Shown: piece by piece, positions 63,343-64,000 of the stretch | How positions within the stretch are numbered: the first letter of the stretch is position 1 | Layout: every line of letters starts with the position of its first letter | DNA from: Aeromonas dhakensis | GTDB lineage: Bacteria > Pseudomonadota > Gammaproteobacteria > Enterobacterales > Aeromonadaceae | Assembly (NCBI RefSeq): GCF_000820305.1 | Contig: NZ_CDBH01000064.1 | Coordinates: forward strand, 62,001-126,000 | DNA length: 64,000 nt | Direction: 5' to 3' | Translations under genes and position numbers: made by a program | The notes under the pieces: generated by a model | Databases searched by the model: none | Told to the model about the DNA's origin: nothing | What the model saw: only the letters and a program-made list of their open reading frames with translations

Positions 63343-64000
63343 TCAGGAAACGGATTTGTGGGCGCGCTGCTCCAGATGGGTGAGCAGGGTGATGGCGCCG
63401 ATGATGATGGTGGCCCCCAGCCACAATCGGCCGGGCGGCGCCCAGCCAAACACCAGCCAGCCGGCCAGCACGTTCATGGGCAGCTTGGCAAAATCAAAGG
63501 GTTGCACGAACGAGGCCTCGGCCACGCTGTAGGCGCGGGCGATGGACATCTGGGCCAGCGCCGACAGCACGCCGGAGGCGGCCACCAGCAGCCACTGGGT
63601 TTCGCTCGGCCATTGCCACTCCGGCAGCGCCAGCATGGCGTTGAACGGGGTGCTGAAGATGAGCAGATAGACGACGATGGTGTGGGACGACTCGCTGGCC
63701 GCCTGATAGCGCACCAGCAAGGAGTAGCCGGCCCAGAACAGGGCCGCCGCCACCGGCAGCAACGAGGCCCAGCTGAAATCGTCGGTCCAGGGGGCCAGGA
63801 TCAGCATGGCGCCGACAAAGCCGGCCAGGGTTGCCAGAATGCGGGCCCGGCTCACCTGCTCCTTGAGAAAGAGGGCAGAGCCCAGGGTGGCGAACAGCGG
63901 AGAAGTCATCAGCAGCGCTATCCCCTGCCAGATGGGAACGGGGACCGCCAGCGCCCACAGCCAGAACTGGATGCCGACCACCGCCAGGGCAACCCGCAGC
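63343..64000 (-). CDS. EamA/DMT-family transporter (5' end outside the window)
   Basis: The reading frame continues past the window end; 218 or so C-terminal residues are present. It has about seven or eight hydrophobic helices with the EamA-domain segment SPLFATLGSALFLKEQVSRARI, and a second repeat in SFVQPFDFAKLPMNVLAGWLVFGW. Such proteins move small metabolites across the inner membrane, often as exporters; the substrate is unknown. Confidence 0.82.
   Translation of the reverse strand, partial: LRVALAVVGIQFWLWALAVPVPIWQGIALLMTSPLFATLGSALFLKEQVSRARILATLAGFVGAMLILAPWTDDFSWASLLPVAAALFWAGYSLLVRYQAASESSHTIVVYLLIFSTPFNAMLALPEWQWPSETQWLLVAASGVLSALAQMSIARAYSVAEASFVQPFDFAKLPMNVLAGWLVFGWAPPGRLWLGATIIIGAITLLTHLEQRAHKSVS

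Overview
The window is a GC-rich stretch of a gammaproteobacterial chromosome, most likely Aeromonas or a close relative. The evidence is family content: a 4.5S RNA of the enterobacterial/Aeromonas type, a tRNA-Val(GAC) array with encoded CCA ends, SOS-controlled DNA polymerase II, LpxM-type acyltransferases, YaeP, MdtK, PurT and ArcD. No database search was possible, so the genus is an inference.

Positions 1-13000 hold accessory metabolism. There is a truncated short-chain reductase, an ArcD-type amino-acid antiporter, a TauE/SafE exporter, ffs, two LysR regulators bracketing two paralogous Cys-nucleophile alpha/beta hydrolases and a reductase, an aldo/keto reductase, a metallo-beta-lactamase-fold hydrolase, and a hybrid histidine kinase coupled to a periplasmic molybdopterin-fold protein.

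Positions 13088-38906 form one large exopolysaccharide locus whose gene set matches the syp (symbiosis polysaccharide) locus of Vibrio fischeri. It has a STAS protein (SypA-like), a lipoprotein, a six-SLBB export protein, a BY-kinase-like ATPase and a three-domain kinase/receiver/PP2C regulator (SypE-like). It also has several GT4 transferases, a GT2 transferase, a priming sugar-phosphate transferase, a Wzz protein, a hexapeptide acyltransferase, a Wzx flippase and a Wzy/ligase. The plan differs from syp in three ways. First, no response regulator or histidine kinase equivalent to sypF/sypG lies inside the cluster. Second, an exosortase (Cys/Arg/His triad) with a small membrane partner faces a secreted VWA protein that ends in a sorting-signal-like tail, suggesting a dedicated one-substrate sorting system. 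Third, a secreted DUF4091-type glycosidase candidate and a lipoprotein lie in the acyltransferase operon. Nearly every transcription unit in the locus, including the exosortase, is preceded by a -24/-12 (sigma-54) promoter match, so the sorting system appears to share the regulation of the polysaccharide genes. An AT-rich island (about 24400-26150) with a mini zinc-ribbon protein, a DUF2188 protein and an unknown membrane protein is inserted beside the exosortase substrate.

Positions 38939-57458 return to ordinary chromosome: LysR-linked GH1 glycosidase, HD/HD-GYP phosphodiesterase, SDR with LysR, nfo, Gfo/Idh oxidoreductase, LysR with TDT transporter, tandem lpxM copies, RIO kinase, GNAT plus GGDEF pair, prolyl-tRNA editing protein, and polB with a LexA box. 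Positions 57559-64000 carry five tRNA-Val genes with a clear promoter and terminator, then mdtK, yaeP, riboflavin synthase, a CPXCG protein, hxpB with a duplicated 3' fragment, purT and a truncated EamA transporter.
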